Below, one piece after another: positions 1-8,616 of a stretch of 64,000 bases of DNA. This stretch comes from Actinophytocola sp035634895 (GTDB lineage Bacteria; Actinomycetota; Actinomycetes; Mycobacteriales; Pseudonocardiaceae): positions 59,812-123,811 of the forward strand of contig NZ_DASQCC010000210.1 in NCBI RefSeq assembly GCF_035634895.1, in the 5' to 3' direction. The position numbers were made by a program, and so were the translations under genes. The notes below the pieces were generated by a model. That model did not search any database. It worked only from the letters and a program-made list of their open reading frames with translations, and was not told the DNA's origin. The number at the start of each line of letters is the position of its first letter. The first letter of the stretch is position 1.

Positions 1-1
1 C

Positions 2-1477
2 GTGTCCCACCAGGTGCTCGCGGTTGTGATGGTGCTGTGCGCGTGCGCCACGTACGTCCTGCTGATCATCGGAGTCCGAAATCTCGCTGCCTTCCTTCGA
101 GTCCGCGCGGCGAACGAGGCGACTCGTTGGTCGGACAGGCAGAACCAGCTGCCCCGCGAGGATCAGGAAAAACGGAAGCGGCGGTTCAAGGCCTCGTCCG
201 CTGGCTGCGCCATGCTCGTCCTCGCGCCGTTCTTCGTGGCGAGGAAGCTGGACACGACGCCTCACGCGGCCATGCCGGCAGCGGTCGTTCTGGCGAGCGC
301 GCTCCTGTTGTGCGGGGTGCTCGCCGGCGTCATCCGCCAACTCCAGCTCAACGCGAACCACCACGCGCGCTCGCTTCGGCCGCCGAACCTCACGCGTAGG
401 GAGGAAGCGATCGACGAGCAGCAGAACCACACATGCGTCGCCTATCTGCGACCACCCCACAGGAAGGACGCGGACCTGATCGACCTCATGCTCGACCAGA
501 AAGGCTCGTCCTCACCGTTCGTGGGCAGCGGCACGCTCGTCAACCGCTGGCTGCCGCCGACGACGGTCCAGCTCATCCGACCTGATCCGTTGAGCAATGG
601 CGCGCTGGCGCAGCGCGAGCACCTCACGCCACCGTTCAGGGCACACGAACTGGTCGACTGTCTGAGGTCGGCACTCAGGCAGCTCACCCACGACACCGGA
701 ACCGAGAACCTGCCCGGACTTCGGGTACGCGACCGGCTGTACGTGCCCGAGTCCGATATCTCGGCGGACCGGACGCTGCTGGGTGGTGACGCCGAAACAA
801 TGATCAACGAGGTGATCGACGACCCGCGGTATCCCGCGCATCACTTCCTCGAGACGAGTGTGCCGATCGCAGGTGGTGAGCTCGTCATGACTGTGCTGAT
901 CCGGGTGAGTTTGAAGGGGCGCTGTCTGAGTCTCGACGTCGCGACCTGCGCACTGACCAGGACACCACAGCGCTTCCAGGTCATTGACCGGTACGCGGAG
1001 CATGGTTTCGGCGCCGTGGTCCGAGCCGCCGTCCGGGACCTGTTCAGGCAGCCCGGCAACGTTCTGCGTATGTGGCGACTGGTCGAGGCCCCGGTCGTGG
1101 CGGGCCGTGCCTGGTGGGCGATCAAGGACCGCACTCACAGACCACGCCGTCGCATACCGGTCTGTGCACGCGTGGCGGTCCGCGAGTCCGTGGCCGACGA
1201 CTGGCTGAACGCGCAGTTGGACGAGACGACGATCTACGACCACATGAAGATCATCGAACAACGCATTCTCCGGATCGTGGTCGACTTCCTCAGAGCACAC
1301 GACGTCGACACGTCCGATTTCGAGCGGCAGGCCATGAACATCATCAGCAGCGGCGTCCTGAACATGGGCCATCACAACAACAACATCGTCGCCAACAACG
1401 AGATCAAGTCGACCACCAACGTCACGACCGGCAGCCAGCCGAAACCGCGGACAGCCACGAAGGAGCCGTCGACATGA
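2..1477 (+). CDS. Membrane protein with cytoplasmic sensor-like domain and C-terminal beta motif; partner of nucleosidase
   Basis: No named family is recognised. The 491-residue protein opens with a GTG two bases into the window, so a start further upstream cannot be excluded; however, a hydrophobic segment begins at about residue 5, which fits this start. Further membrane segments lie near 64-82 and 92-112, followed by a soluble domain of about 350 residues. The tail is Asn/Thr-rich with the segment IVANNEIKSTTNV at residues 462-474. By eye the soluble domain is homologous to the protein at 29699-31321: shared features are F-h-G-x-G, LRV in a beta strand, a V-S-x-x-G-x-x-L-x-h block, and the C-terminal RQA-x-x-I-x-x-SG. 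The stop overlaps the next start (ATGA), so the two proteins should be made together. The likely role is a membrane sensor or anchor for the downstream enzyme (inference). Confidence 0.75.
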   Translation: MSHQVLAVVMVLCACATYVLLIIGVRNLAAFLRVRAANEATRWSDRQNQLPREDQEKRKRRFKASSAGCAMLVLAPFFVARKLDTTPHAAMPAAVVLASALLLCGVLAGVIRQLQLNANHHARSLRPPNLTRREEAIDEQQNHTCVAYLRPPHRKDADLIDLMLDQKGSSSPFVGSGTLVNRWLPPTTVQLIRPDPLSNGALAQREHLTPPFRAHELVDCLRSALRQLTHDTGTENLPGLRVRDRLYVPESDISADRTLLGGDAETMINEVIDDPRYPAHHFLETSVPIAGGELVMTVLIRVSLKGRCLSLDVATCALTRTPQRFQVIDRYAEHGFGAVVRAAVRDLFRQPGNVLRMWRLVEAPVVAGRAWWAIKDRTHRPRRRIPVCARVAVRESVADDWLNAQLDETTIYDHMKIIEQRILRIVVDFLRAHDVDTSDFERQAMNIISSGVLNMGHHNNNIVANNEIKSTTNVTTGSQPKPRTATKEPST

Positions 1478-2349
1478 ACGTGTACAGCGGCATAACGAGC
1501 ATCGGCGACGGCAGTACCAGCGTCGTCACCGGCAATGAGGTGGACTCAAGGGTGTACGTCGGGCATGCGGAACCCACCGAACCCGAGCCTGCGGACGCGG
1601 GCGACAAATGGCACTTCGGAATCGTCACCGTGCTGGCCGAGGAGACACGGGCCGTGCTGGACGTTCTCGAGCTGACCGATGACGGTGCAACCGGGCAACG
1701 GTTCTACACGGGCCGGCTCGACGTGCCCGGCGGCACCGTCAACCTGGTGGTTACCCAGCCGTCCGTGCAGGGGCAGCGAGCGATCGCTCCCGCACTGACC
1801 AACCTGCGGGACCGGTACGACCCGGCCGTCATCGCGCTCGTCGGGATCGGGGGCGGAGTCCATGGTCGGGTCGCACTGAACGATGTCGTGGTCGCCACCC
1901 GCGCTGTGTACTACGAGGGCCGCAGGCTTCTCCCTGGTCGGACACTGCGGCGTGGACAGGAGCTCCAGGCGCCGTCGGTGATCACACACTCCGTGAACGC
2001 CTTTTTCACCGCTTCGGGCGAACCGGCGAGGCTGTCGGAGGCGTTCAATGTGTACAACGGGTTGATCGGCACTGGAGAAGCGGTGATCGCCGACGCGGAG
2101 AGCGATATCCGTCGCTATCTCAGCTATTACAACGAAAAGGTCATGGTCGTCGAGACGGAGGCCGGTGGGCTGGCCCAGTTCTGTCATGACGCCACCACAC
2201 GCTCGGGCGCGCCGGTCGGCTGGGTGGTGGTCCGCGGGATCTCCGACCACGCGGACGTGGCCAAGAACGAACAGCACCATGACTCCGCAGCTAAGAACGC
2301 GGCGCAGACCCTGCGGTACCTGATCCCCTACATCCGGCCCCGACTGTGA
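1474..2349 (+). CDS. Nucleoside phosphorylase/MTA-SAH nucleosidase-like effector with N-terminal motif
   Basis: A 291-residue protein of the PNP/UDP phosphorylase superfamily, closest in style to MTA/SAH nucleosidases, which cleave the N-glycosidic bond of purine nucleosides. The fold is recognisable from GIVTVLAEE near residue 50, VGIGGGV, VVVETEAGGLAQF (equivalent to the ribose-binding E-M-E motif) and RGISDHAD, which holds the expected catalytic Asp. The first 30 residues lie outside the enzyme domain and contain VVTGNEVDSRVYV (residues 17-29). This matches a segment at the end of the preceding protein. The start ATG overlaps the upstream TGA. Nucleosidase domains of this type occur as effectors in bacterial conflict systems and fungal NLRs (family knowledge). 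The actual substrate is unknown. A housekeeping salvage enzyme is less likely because of the fused motif and membrane partner. Confidence 0.8.
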   Translation: MNVYSGITSIGDGSTSVVTGNEVDSRVYVGHAEPTEPEPADAGDKWHFGIVTVLAEETRAVLDVLELTDDGATGQRFYTGRLDVPGGTVNLVVTQPSVQGQRAIAPALTNLRDRYDPAVIALVGIGGGVHGRVALNDVVVATRAVYYEGRRLLPGRTLRRGQELQAPSVITHSVNAFFTASGEPARLSEAFNVYNGLIGTGEAVIADAESDIRRYLSYYNEKVMVVETEAGGLAQFCHDATTRSGAPVGWVVVRGISDHADVAKNEQHHDSAAKNAAQTLRYLIPYIRPRL

Positions 2350-2924
2350 GTCGGCCCAGGGGGTCGGCGGCGGTCGGGGACGGGTGGCATGTCGGGATCG
2401 TCACCGTTCTGGCAGGAGAGACCGGTGCGGTGCTCGACGTGTTCGGGATTGCCGGTGGGCGGCGGTTTCACACCGGGCGGATGGCGGTGCCCGGGGGCGT
2501 GACCTACCTGGTCGCCAGTCCGCCCGCCGGGCCCGGGGGTGTGTTCGCCGCGCTCGGCGGGCTCTGCGCGCGGTACGACCCGGCCGTCGTCGTGCTCGTC
2601 GGTGGTGGGCACGATCATCCGACCGCCGCCAACGACGTCCTGGTCACGGGTGGGCGGGAACCCGTCGACGGGGCGGTGACCACGTTCTTCGCCGCCGCCG
2701 GGGAACCCGCCGCGCTGCCGGGTTTTGGTGGAACCGTCCCCTTTCGGGTCCACCGAGGGCTCACCGGGGACGACGATCTCCCGCGATTCTGCGCGTCCGC
2801 CACCACCCGGCGCGGCAAACCCCTTGCCTGGGCGGTGATCCGCGGCGTCACCGGGGACGCCGCGGATCGGAATGCCGCGCAGACGTTGCGGTACCTGATT
2901 CCTTACCTGCGGCCGCGGTTATAG
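2346..2924 (+). CDS. Degenerate paralogue of the upstream nucleosidase (probable pseudoenzyme)
   Basis: This 192-residue protein starts with a GTG that overlaps the stop of the preceding gene (GTGA). It is a shortened tandem copy of that gene: the openings (WHVGIVTVLA-ET), ARYDPAVVVLVG and the closing NAAQTLRYLIPYLRPRL align well. Relative to its neighbour it has lost the N-terminal interaction motif, the glycine-rich VGIGGGV loop, the whole ETE substrate-binding block, and the catalytic Asp of RGISD (here RGVTGDA). It should therefore be inactive as a nucleosidase. The reading frame is intact and the codon use normal, so it may be kept as a regulatory or decoy subunit, or may be an early pseudogene. 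Its TAG stop overlaps the 3' end of the convergent gene by 6 bases. Confidence 0.7.
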   Translation: MSRPRGSAAVGDGWHVGIVTVLAGETGAVLDVFGIAGGRRFHTGRMAVPGGVTYLVASPPAGPGGVFAALGGLCARYDPAVVVLVGGGHDHPTAANDVLVTGGREPVDGAVTTFFAAAGEPAALPGFGGTVPFRVHRGLTGDDDLPRFCASATTRRGKPLAWAVIRGVTGDAADRNAAQTLRYLIPYLRPRL

Positions 2925-4166
2925 CGTGCCCGCCGCCACGGTGAGGATCGCGCGGACCTGGTTGATGATGTCCAGCTGGTTGGCCTCGAAGGTCGGGTCG
3001 GTCAGCTCCGTGGTGTTGCCGGCGCCGAACTCCAGCACCGGCGTGTGCACGTGGCCGCCGGGAATGCGCAGTCCCAGGGCGTCGCGGAGCAGCGTGGCCC
3101 GGTACGCGATCTCGTTCGACAGGTAGTTGCCGCCGCCGCCCGCGCGGGCCACCGAGCCTGGGGTCGGGCCGGTCGGGGAGGCCACGGGAGTTGTCTGGCC
3201 CGCGGGGATCTCCGTGACGTCCGTGTGGTCGAACACGGGGAAGCGGCCGGTCTGCGCGGCGACGATCGCGGCGTAGGGCAGGGTGGTCGGGACGAACTCG
3301 GGGGCCGGCGTCACCGTCGGGACCCCGGCGGGGATGGGGATCACCTCGGTGCGGGACAGGTTGTCGTTGTCCGGGAAGCCGCCGCGCCAGCGGCCGTTGT
3401 ACCGCTCAACGTCGAACCTGCCGACGCGGCCCTGGCTCACGGTCGTGAACATGTCCACGTGCGGCAGCACGGGCGCGAACGTCCGCTCCACCACGCCCGC
3501 CGCGAACGGGTCCCACAGCACCGGGAACATCGCGGTCTCGATGCGTGCCCGGCCCGCCGGTGTGTCGATCACCGTGCCGTCCAGTGCCAGGGCGGTGGCG
3601 CCGGACGGGTTGCTGCGCCGGATGTCCACGTCGAGCTGGAACGGGTCGAAGCCGCTCACGAGGATCCGCAGCGTGTGCCCGGGGTAGCGGATCGAGTCCT
3701 GGCCCCGGGACGACTGCTCCAGCACGTCGACCAGCCGCGCGCGTGCGTCGGCGTTCAGCGGGAACCTCGGCGTCCACTGCCGCAACGCCTTCGTCAGCTG
3801 TAGTCGTGCCCAGTACAGCGGCCGGTCGTCGGTCACCGGCAGTGTGCCGGCCGGCAGGCGGCCCTGTGCCCGCGCGACGGCCGCCGCCCACAGTGCGCGG
3901 CCCTGTGCCTTGATCGCGAGCGTCGCGACGTGGGCGTTCGGCAGGGCACACAGCGACGGCGTGAACAACCGCTCGAACCGGTCGAAACCACTGCGCTGCA
4001 ACACTTCCTGCGGCTTGGGTTGGGTGAGTCGCTGTTCTTCGACGGTGAGTGGCACGGCGGCATCCGCGCAGGTGGGGGTCGCGGCGGCGGAGGCGGTCGA
4101 CACGAGCGTGCCGGCCAGTCCGAGCAGGGCGGCCGCGAGCAGGGTGCGGGCTCTCATGTCGGCCAT
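2919..4166 (-). CDS. Secreted pyroglutamyl-peptidase (C15)-like protein with Cys-to-Ser active site
   Basis: A 415-residue protein with an N-terminal signal peptide (MRARTLLAAALLGLAG, cleavage near the Ala-rich STASAAA). The second half carries the C15 peptidase signature: SGFDPF (171-176), NPSG (186-189), GR-x-x-x-ER around Glu254, PDND (265-268), GNYLSNE (346-352) and G-H-V-H-T-P (371-376). In classic pyroglutamyl peptidases the nucleophile is Cys in the YVCN block. Here it is Ser350, with Glu254 and His374 in place. The protein is about twice the usual 215 residues and is exported, unlike cytoplasmic Pcp. I chose the ATG at 4166 (or 4157, three codons in) because longer versions precede the signal peptide with improbable sequence. 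It may be a serine-type variant or a binding protein. It is convergent with the nucleosidase genes. Confidence 0.65.
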   Translation of the reverse strand: MADMRARTLLAAALLGLAGTLVSTASAAATPTCADAAVPLTVEEQRLTQPKPQEVLQRSGFDRFERLFTPSLCALPNAHVATLAIKAQGRALWAAAVARAQGRLPAGTLPVTDDRPLYWARLQLTKALRQWTPRFPLNADARARLVDVLEQSSRGQDSIRYPGHTLRILVSGFDPFQLDVDIRRSNPSGATALALDGTVIDTPAGRARIETAMFPVLWDPFAAGVVERTFAPVLPHVDMFTTVSQGRVGRFDVERYNGRWRGGFPDNDNLSRTEVIPIPAGVPTVTPAPEFVPTTLPYAAIVAAQTGRFPVFDHTDVTEIPAGQTTPVASPTGPTPGSVARAGGGGNYLSNEIAYRATLLRDALGLRIPGGHVHTPVLEFGAGNTTELTDPTFEANQLDIINQVRAILTVAAGTL

Positions 4167-4306
4167 CCTCGCGAGAGCCGGCGCACCCGGCAAGGTTTCC
4201 CGGCCAACCGCGCGAGGCGAAACATCCCCACGGCGCGCCGCCGGGACTCCCGGACGGTCACACCTCATACTTGATCTTCGGACGACCGAAGAGGGGGATG
4301 CGGCCG

Positions 4307-5089
4307 ATGATGGGGCGCACGCACGCGCTGACCGGCTGGTGCGCGGGTCTTGGGGTAGCACAGTTCGTTGGCCTCACATCGATCGAGCAAGCCGTGCTGT
4401 TCGCCGTCACCACCTCAGGGTTCGCGCTGTTACCCGACCTCGACCACCCGCACGCGCGTGCGTCGAAGCTGCTCGGCCCGCTCTCCCGCGCGCTGTCGTG
4501 GCTGCTGCGGCACGCGTCCGCCCTGATCTACCAGATCACCAAGGGTCCACGGGACGAGCGCCGCAGGGGCACCCACCGGCACCTGTCGCACACGATCCTG
4601 TTCGCGGTGGGGCTCGGGTTCGCCGCGAGCGCCGGCACGGAGGCGGGCGGCCCGTACGCGGTCGCGGCGGTCGCGGTGCTGGGACTGCTGCTCGCGGAGG
4701 ACGCGCTCGGCGACTGGATGCTGGTCGTCACGGCGGTCGGGGTGGTGTGGTGGCTGCGGGTCGCCGGGCCCGATCCGCTCGCGGAGTTGGGGCACATGTC
4801 CGGGATCATGGGCATCGCCGTCGCGGTCGGCTGTTTCACGCACTGCCTCGGCGACGCGCTGACCGAGTCGGGCTGCCCGTTCCTGTTCCCGATCCCGATC
4901 GCGGGCGAGACGTGGTACGAGCTGCGCCCACCCAGGCCGTTGCGGCTGCGGACGGGCAAGCGGGTCGAACGCCTGGTGATCTTCCCGCTGTTCGCGATCC
5001 TCGGCCTGCTGCTGATCCCCGGCGCATGGCAGTTCGGCGTCGACTTCGTGACACGCATGTTCGTGCCGCCGGCCACCGCCGCACAGTGA
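4307..5089 (+). CDS. YdjM-like membrane-bound metal-dependent hydrolase (DUF457 family)
   Basis: About 260 residues. The N-terminus MGRTHALTGW, followed by DLDHPHA and a central GTHRHLSHT histidine cluster, is characteristic of the YdjM/DUF457 family of membrane-embedded putative metal hydrolases (LexA-regulated in E. coli). Five or so hydrophobic segments are visible, and a late CFTHCLGDALTESGCPFLFP block supplies more His/Asp ligands. Three ATGs are possible (4298, 4307, 4310). The GA-rich AGGGGG at 4292-4297 sits about 9 bases before 4307 and directly abuts 4298, so I prefer 4307. The function is not experimentally clear for the family. No LexA box was found upstream. The gene stands alone between divergent and co-directional neighbours. 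Confidence 0.75.
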   Translation: MMGRTHALTGWCAGLGVAQFVGLTSIEQAVLFAVTTSGFALLPDLDHPHARASKLLGPLSRALSWLLRHASALIYQITKGPRDERRRGTHRHLSHTILFAVGLGFAASAGTEAGGPYAVAAVAVLGLLLAEDALGDWMLVVTAVGVVWWLRVAGPDPLAELGHMSGIMGIAVAVGCFTHCLGDALTESGCPFLFPIPIAGETWYELRPPRPLRLRTGKRVERLVIFPLFAILGLLLIPGAWQFGVDFVTRMFVPPATAAQ

Positions 5090-5140
5090 CCCATCTCAAC
5101 TCACACGCGTGCACGGCCGGATCCGTGCCATCCTGATCGG

Positions 5141-5785
5141 GTGACGACGAAGTACGCGCTTCTGGTGCGGGGCGGTTGGGTTGGCCACGATCCGGTTGCG
5201 ACGACCGATCGGTACGCGAAGTTCCTGTCCGGCGAAAGTTTCGAGGTCTCCACATCGGACTCGCTGGACGTCTACCTCGGTGACCTGTCCGGTGTGGACC
5301 TGATCGTCCAGTGCTGGACCATGGGCCAGATCACGTCCGAACAGCTCGCGGGGCTGCGGGCGGCGGTCGCGGCGGGCACCGGGTTCGCCGGCTGGCACGG
5401 CGGGATCGTGGACTCGTTCCGCGACCAGCCGGAGTACCACCTGCTGACCGGCGGCCAGTTCATCCACCATCACAAGGAGTTCGTGACCTACCCGGTACGG
5501 GTGGTAGCCGATCATCCGACCGTGGCGGGGCTGGGCACGTTCGAGGTGCACAGCGAGCAGTACTACGTGCACGCGGACCCGGGCAACGACGTGCTGGCGA
5601 CCACCGACTTCCTGCCGGACCCGGACCGCCCGGAGATCGGCACGCCGACGATGCCGGTGACGTGGGTGCGGCACCACGGCGCCGGCCGGGTGTTCGTGAC
5701 GACAATCGGCCACCGCATGGCGGACCTGGAGCTGCCGGCGGTGGACGAGATGATCAGGAGAGGGCTGCGGTGGGCGACGCGCTGA
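5141..5785 (+). CDS. ThuA-like glutamine-amidotransferase-fold protein
   Basis: A 214-residue protein with a ThuA (trehalose utilisation) fold. The recognisable parts are LVRGGWVGHDP at the start, the strand VDLIVQCWTMG, GTGFAGWHGGIVDSF, and the histidine-rich GGQFIHHHKEF and PVTWVRHHGAGRVFVTTIGH blocks. ThuA proteins participate in oxidation/utilisation of disaccharides such as trehalose, usually next to a Gfo/Idh/MocA oxidoreductase. That partner follows here with a 16-base overlap, supporting a two-gene operon. The start is GTG at 5141. The exact sugar cannot be read from the sequence. Confidence 0.82.
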   Translation: MTTKYALLVRGGWVGHDPVATTDRYAKFLSGESFEVSTSDSLDVYLGDLSGVDLIVQCWTMGQITSEQLAGLRAAVAAGTGFAGWHGGIVDSFRDQPEYHLLTGGQFIHHHKEFVTYPVRVVADHPTVAGLGTFEVHSEQYYVHADPGNDVLATTDFLPDPDRPEIGTPTMPVTWVRHHGAGRVFVTTIGHRMADLELPAVDEMIRRGLRWATR

Positions 5786-6846
5786 GGGTCGGGCTGGTCG
5801 GGATCGGCAACATCAGCGGGCAGTACCTGGCGACGCTGCCGGGACTGTCCGGCGTGTCCCTGGTCGCGGCGGCCGACCTGGACCCGTCGCGCCAGGTGCC
5901 GGACGTGCGGATGATGACGCCGGCCGCGCTGTACGAGGCCGACGACGTCGACCTGGTGCTGAACCTGACCATTCCGCGGGCGCACGCGGAGGTCGCGCTG
6001 TCGGCGATCGCGGCCGGAAAGCACGTGTACAACGAGAAACCACTCGCTCTGTCCACTGTGGAGGGACAAGAGGTGCTGGCCGCGGCGTCGGCGGCCGGGG
6101 TGCGGGTCGGCTGCGCGCCGGACACCGTGCTCGGCACCGGCACGCAGACCGCCCGGCGGTGCATCGACGACGGCCTGATCGGCGAGCCGGTCGCGGCGAC
6201 GGCCTTCATGGTCACGCCGGGTCACGAGCGCTGGCACCCGGCGCCGGAGTTCTACTACCAACCGGGTGGCGGCCCGCTGTTCGACATGGGCCCGTACTAC
6301 CTGACCGCGCTGGTCACGCTGCTCGGTCCGGTGCGCCGGGTGAGCGGCATGTCGTCGACGCCACACCCCGAGCGGACGATCGGCAACGGTCCCCGTGCCG
6401 GCACGACGTTCCCCGTTGCGGTGCCGACGCACATCACGGGCACGCTGGAGCACGCGAACGGCGCACTGACGACGCTACTGATGAGCTTCGACGTGTGGGA
6501 GGCCAACCTGCCGCGCATCGAGGTCTACGGCACGTCCGGGTCACTGTCGGTACCGGACCCGAACAACTTCACCGGCGAGGTACGCGTGTTCCGCCCGGAG
6601 ACGGCGGGCCGCTCGGATTCGGCGGCGTGGACGACCGTGGCGCCGTCGGCGGGTCACCGGCACGCCGGCCGAGGCACAGGCGTCGCGGACCTGGCAACAG
6701 CCCTCGCGACAAACACCGACCACCGCGCGAACGGCACACTCGCCTACCACGTCCTGGACGTCATGGAGTCCCTCCTACGCGCCGCCGAAACCGCCACAAC
6801 CCAAGACATCACCAGCACCTGCCCCCGCCCCGCCCCAGTCACCTAA
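5770..6846 (+). CDS. Gfo/Idh/MocA family sugar oxidoreductase
   Basis: A 358-residue NAD(P)-dependent oxidoreductase. An N-terminal Rossmann motif (VGLVGIGNISG, residues 7-17) is followed by the family signature GKHVYNEKPLAL, whose Lys is catalytic. The C-terminal alpha/beta domain contains GGPLFDMGPYYL. The GTG start at 5770 lies inside the end of the ThuA gene, so translation is coupled. Together the pair probably oxidises a sugar or cyclitol imported elsewhere. The last codon is followed within 5 bases by the palindromic repeat at 6851-7032, which probably ends the transcript. Confidence 0.85.
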   Translation: MGDALRVGLVGIGNISGQYLATLPGLSGVSLVAAADLDPSRQVPDVRMMTPAALYEADDVDLVLNLTIPRAHAEVALSAIAAGKHVYNEKPLALSTVEGQEVLAAASAAGVRVGCAPDTVLGTGTQTARRCIDDGLIGEPVAATAFMVTPGHERWHPAPEFYYQPGGGPLFDMGPYYLTALVTLLGPVRRVSGMSSTPHPERTIGNGPRAGTTFPVAVPTHITGTLEHANGALTTLLMSFDVWEANLPRIEVYGTSGSLSVPDPNNFTGEVRVFRPETAGRSDSAAWTTVAPSAGHRHAGRGTGVADLATALATNTDHRANGTLAYHVLDVMESLLRAAETATTQDITSTCPRPAPVT

Positions 6847-6850
6847 CCCC

Positions 6851-7032
6851 CGCGAGTCCCGCGTTCAAACACCGCGAGTCCCGCGTTCAGACATAGCGAG
6901 TCGCGGTTTCGTGCACACCCAGATCTGGCCCGGCACGCCAGGACCTGCACGAAACCGCAACTCGGTGCGCGCCAACACGCGACTCGGTATGCGCCAACGC
7001 GGGACTCGCGGGGCGCGAACGCGGGACTCGCG
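6851..7032. repeat. Nested palindromic intergenic repeat, copy 1
   Basis: Two direct copies of CGCGAGTCCCGCGTTC (6851-6866, 6873-6888) on the left are mirrored by two inverted copies on the right (6996-7010, 7017-7032). Between them, GAGTCGCGGTTTCGTGCA (6898-6915) is the reverse complement of 6946-6963 with one mismatch. The whole 182-base block can fold as nested hairpins. It fills the gap between two convergent genes. A second copy with the same architecture lies at 23678-23827, also between convergent genes. A bidirectional terminator or a REP-like mobile repeat is likely. Confidence 0.85.
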
Positions 7033-7036
7033 AGGG

Positions 7037-8473
7037 TTACTTCAGGTTGGCCAGGGCGGTTTCTATGCCGCGGTGGAAGGTCGGGTACGCGTAGATCATC
7101 TGGCGGAGGAGCTTGGTCGGGACCTCGGCGTGTACCGCGACCACGAGGGCGCCGAGTACCTCGCCGCCGTTGGGGCCGGCGGAGGTCGCGCCGACAAGGA
7201 CGCCGCGGTCCGCGTCCTCCACGACCTTGATGAAGCCCTGGTTGCCGACCTTGTGGATGAAGCCGCGCGTGGTGTCGGTCGGCAGCTGGGCGACGCCCGT
7301 CCGGACGTTGAGGCCCTGGGCGCGGGCGGCCGCCTCGGACAGCCCGACCGAGCCGACCTCGGGGTCGGTGAACGTGACGCGCGGGGTGGCGCGGTAGTCG
7401 GCGGTCTCGACTTCGTCCGTGCCGCGGGCGTCGTCCGTGCCGCGGGCGTCGTCCGAGCCGGGGAGGTTGGCCGCGGCGAGGATGTCGGCCGCGGCGATGC
7501 GGGCCTGGTACATGGACATGTGCGTGAACGCGCCGTGGCCGGTGATGTCGCCGATGGCCCACAGGCCGTCCGTGGCACGCATCCGCTCGTCGACGGTGAC
7601 GCCGCGGGCGGTGTCGTCGAGGCCGACCGCGCCGATGCCCAGTGCCTTCATGTCGGTGCGCCGTCCGACGGCGACGAGCATGCGGTCGGCGGCGATCACC
7701 TCGCCGTTGTCGAGCTTGACGTGGAACTGGCCGGTCTCGTAGCTGACCCGCGCGGCGGACAGCCCGGTGCGCACGGTGATGCCCTCGTCCCGGAACGCCG
7801 TCGCGAGCAGCTCGCCGGCCTCCGGCTCGTCGGCGGGCACGAGCCGGTCGGCGTGCTGGACGATCGTGACCGCGGCGCCGAACCGGGAGAAGACCTGCGC
7901 GAGCTCACATCCGACCGGCCCGCCGCCGAGCACGACCAGCGACGCGGGCACGGCCTCGACGGTGACGGCGTCGCGGTTGGTCCAGTAGGGCGTCTCGGCC
8001 AGGCCGTCGATCGGCGGCACGGCCGGTTCGGTGCCGGTGTTGAGCACGACACCCCGCCGCGCGGTGATGACCTCCTCGGTCCCGTCCGGGCGGGCGACGG
8101 TGACCTCGCGGGGCGCGGTGAGCCGCCCCCAGCCGCGGACGAACGTGCCGCCGGCCTCCTGGAACCGGTCGACCGCGGCCTGGTCGTTCCAGTTGTCGGT
8201 GATCTCGTCGCGGATCCGGGTGGCGACGAGCGACCAGTCCGGCGTGACGTCGGCGGCGCCGGCGAGGCCGGGGACACGGCGGGCCTCCTGGAGGGCGTCG
8301 GTGGCGCGGATCATCGCCTTGGTGGGGACGCAGGCGTAGTACGGGCACTCGCCCCCGACCAGCCGACCGTCGACGCCGACGACCTCGAGACCGGCACGCG
8401 CGAGCCGGGCGCCGACGTCCTCTCCGCCGGGTCCCATCCCGATCACGACCACATCGACCTCGGTACCCGGCAT
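7037..8473 (-). CDS. Class I pyridine nucleotide-disulfide oxidoreductase (MerA/Lpd-like)
   Basis: A 478-residue FAD enzyme. The FAD-binding GMGPGGEDVG (residues 12-21), redox pair Cys43-x4-Cys48 in GGECPYYACVPTK, NAD-binding GGGPVGCE and the second FAD motif GLWAIGDITG are all present, and the C-terminal dimerisation domain ends YPTFHRG. It resembles mercuric reductase-like proteins but has neither the N-terminal HMA domain nor the C-terminal vicinal Cys pair needed to bind Hg(II). True MerA activity is therefore doubtful; a flavoprotein disulfide, quinone or metal reductase is more cautious. A duplicated hexapeptide (ARGTDD, about residue 345) comes from a tandem 18-base repeat near 7426-7461. 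ATG 8473 has an upstream GGGAGTGAT ribosome site. It is divergent from the MerR gene. Confidence 0.82.
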   Translation of the reverse strand: MPGTEVDVVVIGMGPGGEDVGARLARAGLEVVGVDGRLVGGECPYYACVPTKAMIRATDALQEARRVPGLAGAADVTPDWSLVATRIRDEITDNWNDQAAVDRFQEAGGTFVRGWGRLTAPREVTVARPDGTEEVITARRGVVLNTGTEPAVPPIDGLAETPYWTNRDAVTVEAVPASLVVLGGGPVGCELAQVFSRFGAAVTIVQHADRLVPADEPEAGELLATAFRDEGITVRTGLSAARVSYETGQFHVKLDNGEVIAADRMLVAVGRRTDMKALGIGAVGLDDTARGVTVDERMRATDGLWAIGDITGHGAFTHMSMYQARIAAADILAAANLPGSDDARGTDDARGTDEVETADYRATPRVTFTDPEVGSVGLSEAAARAQGLNVRTGVAQLPTDTTRGFIHKVGNQGFIKVVEDADRGVLVGATSAGPNGGEVLGALVVAVHAEVPTKLLRQMIYAYPTFHRGIETALANLK

Positions 8474-8616
8474 GAACGATCACTCCCAGCGACAAAGTAT
8501 TGGCAACGCGGCGTTGACGATGCCGTATCGGACACCGGTCCGGCTAGTCGGCACGCCTGAAGGGGGTACTCGGGATGCCGGGGACGGGCACGCGTGCCGC
8601 ACGGCGGTCCCGCGGC

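Noticed and set aside
2328..2753. Antisense ORF of 141 codons across the decayed nucleosidase
   Set aside because: It is a shadow frame with Gly/Pro/Arg bias; the forward frame is clearly homologous to its neighbour.
7037..8473. True mercuric reductase (merA)
   Set aside because: No N-terminal HMA domain, no C-terminal vicinal Cys pair and no mer transport genes; only the general disulfide-reductase core is shared.
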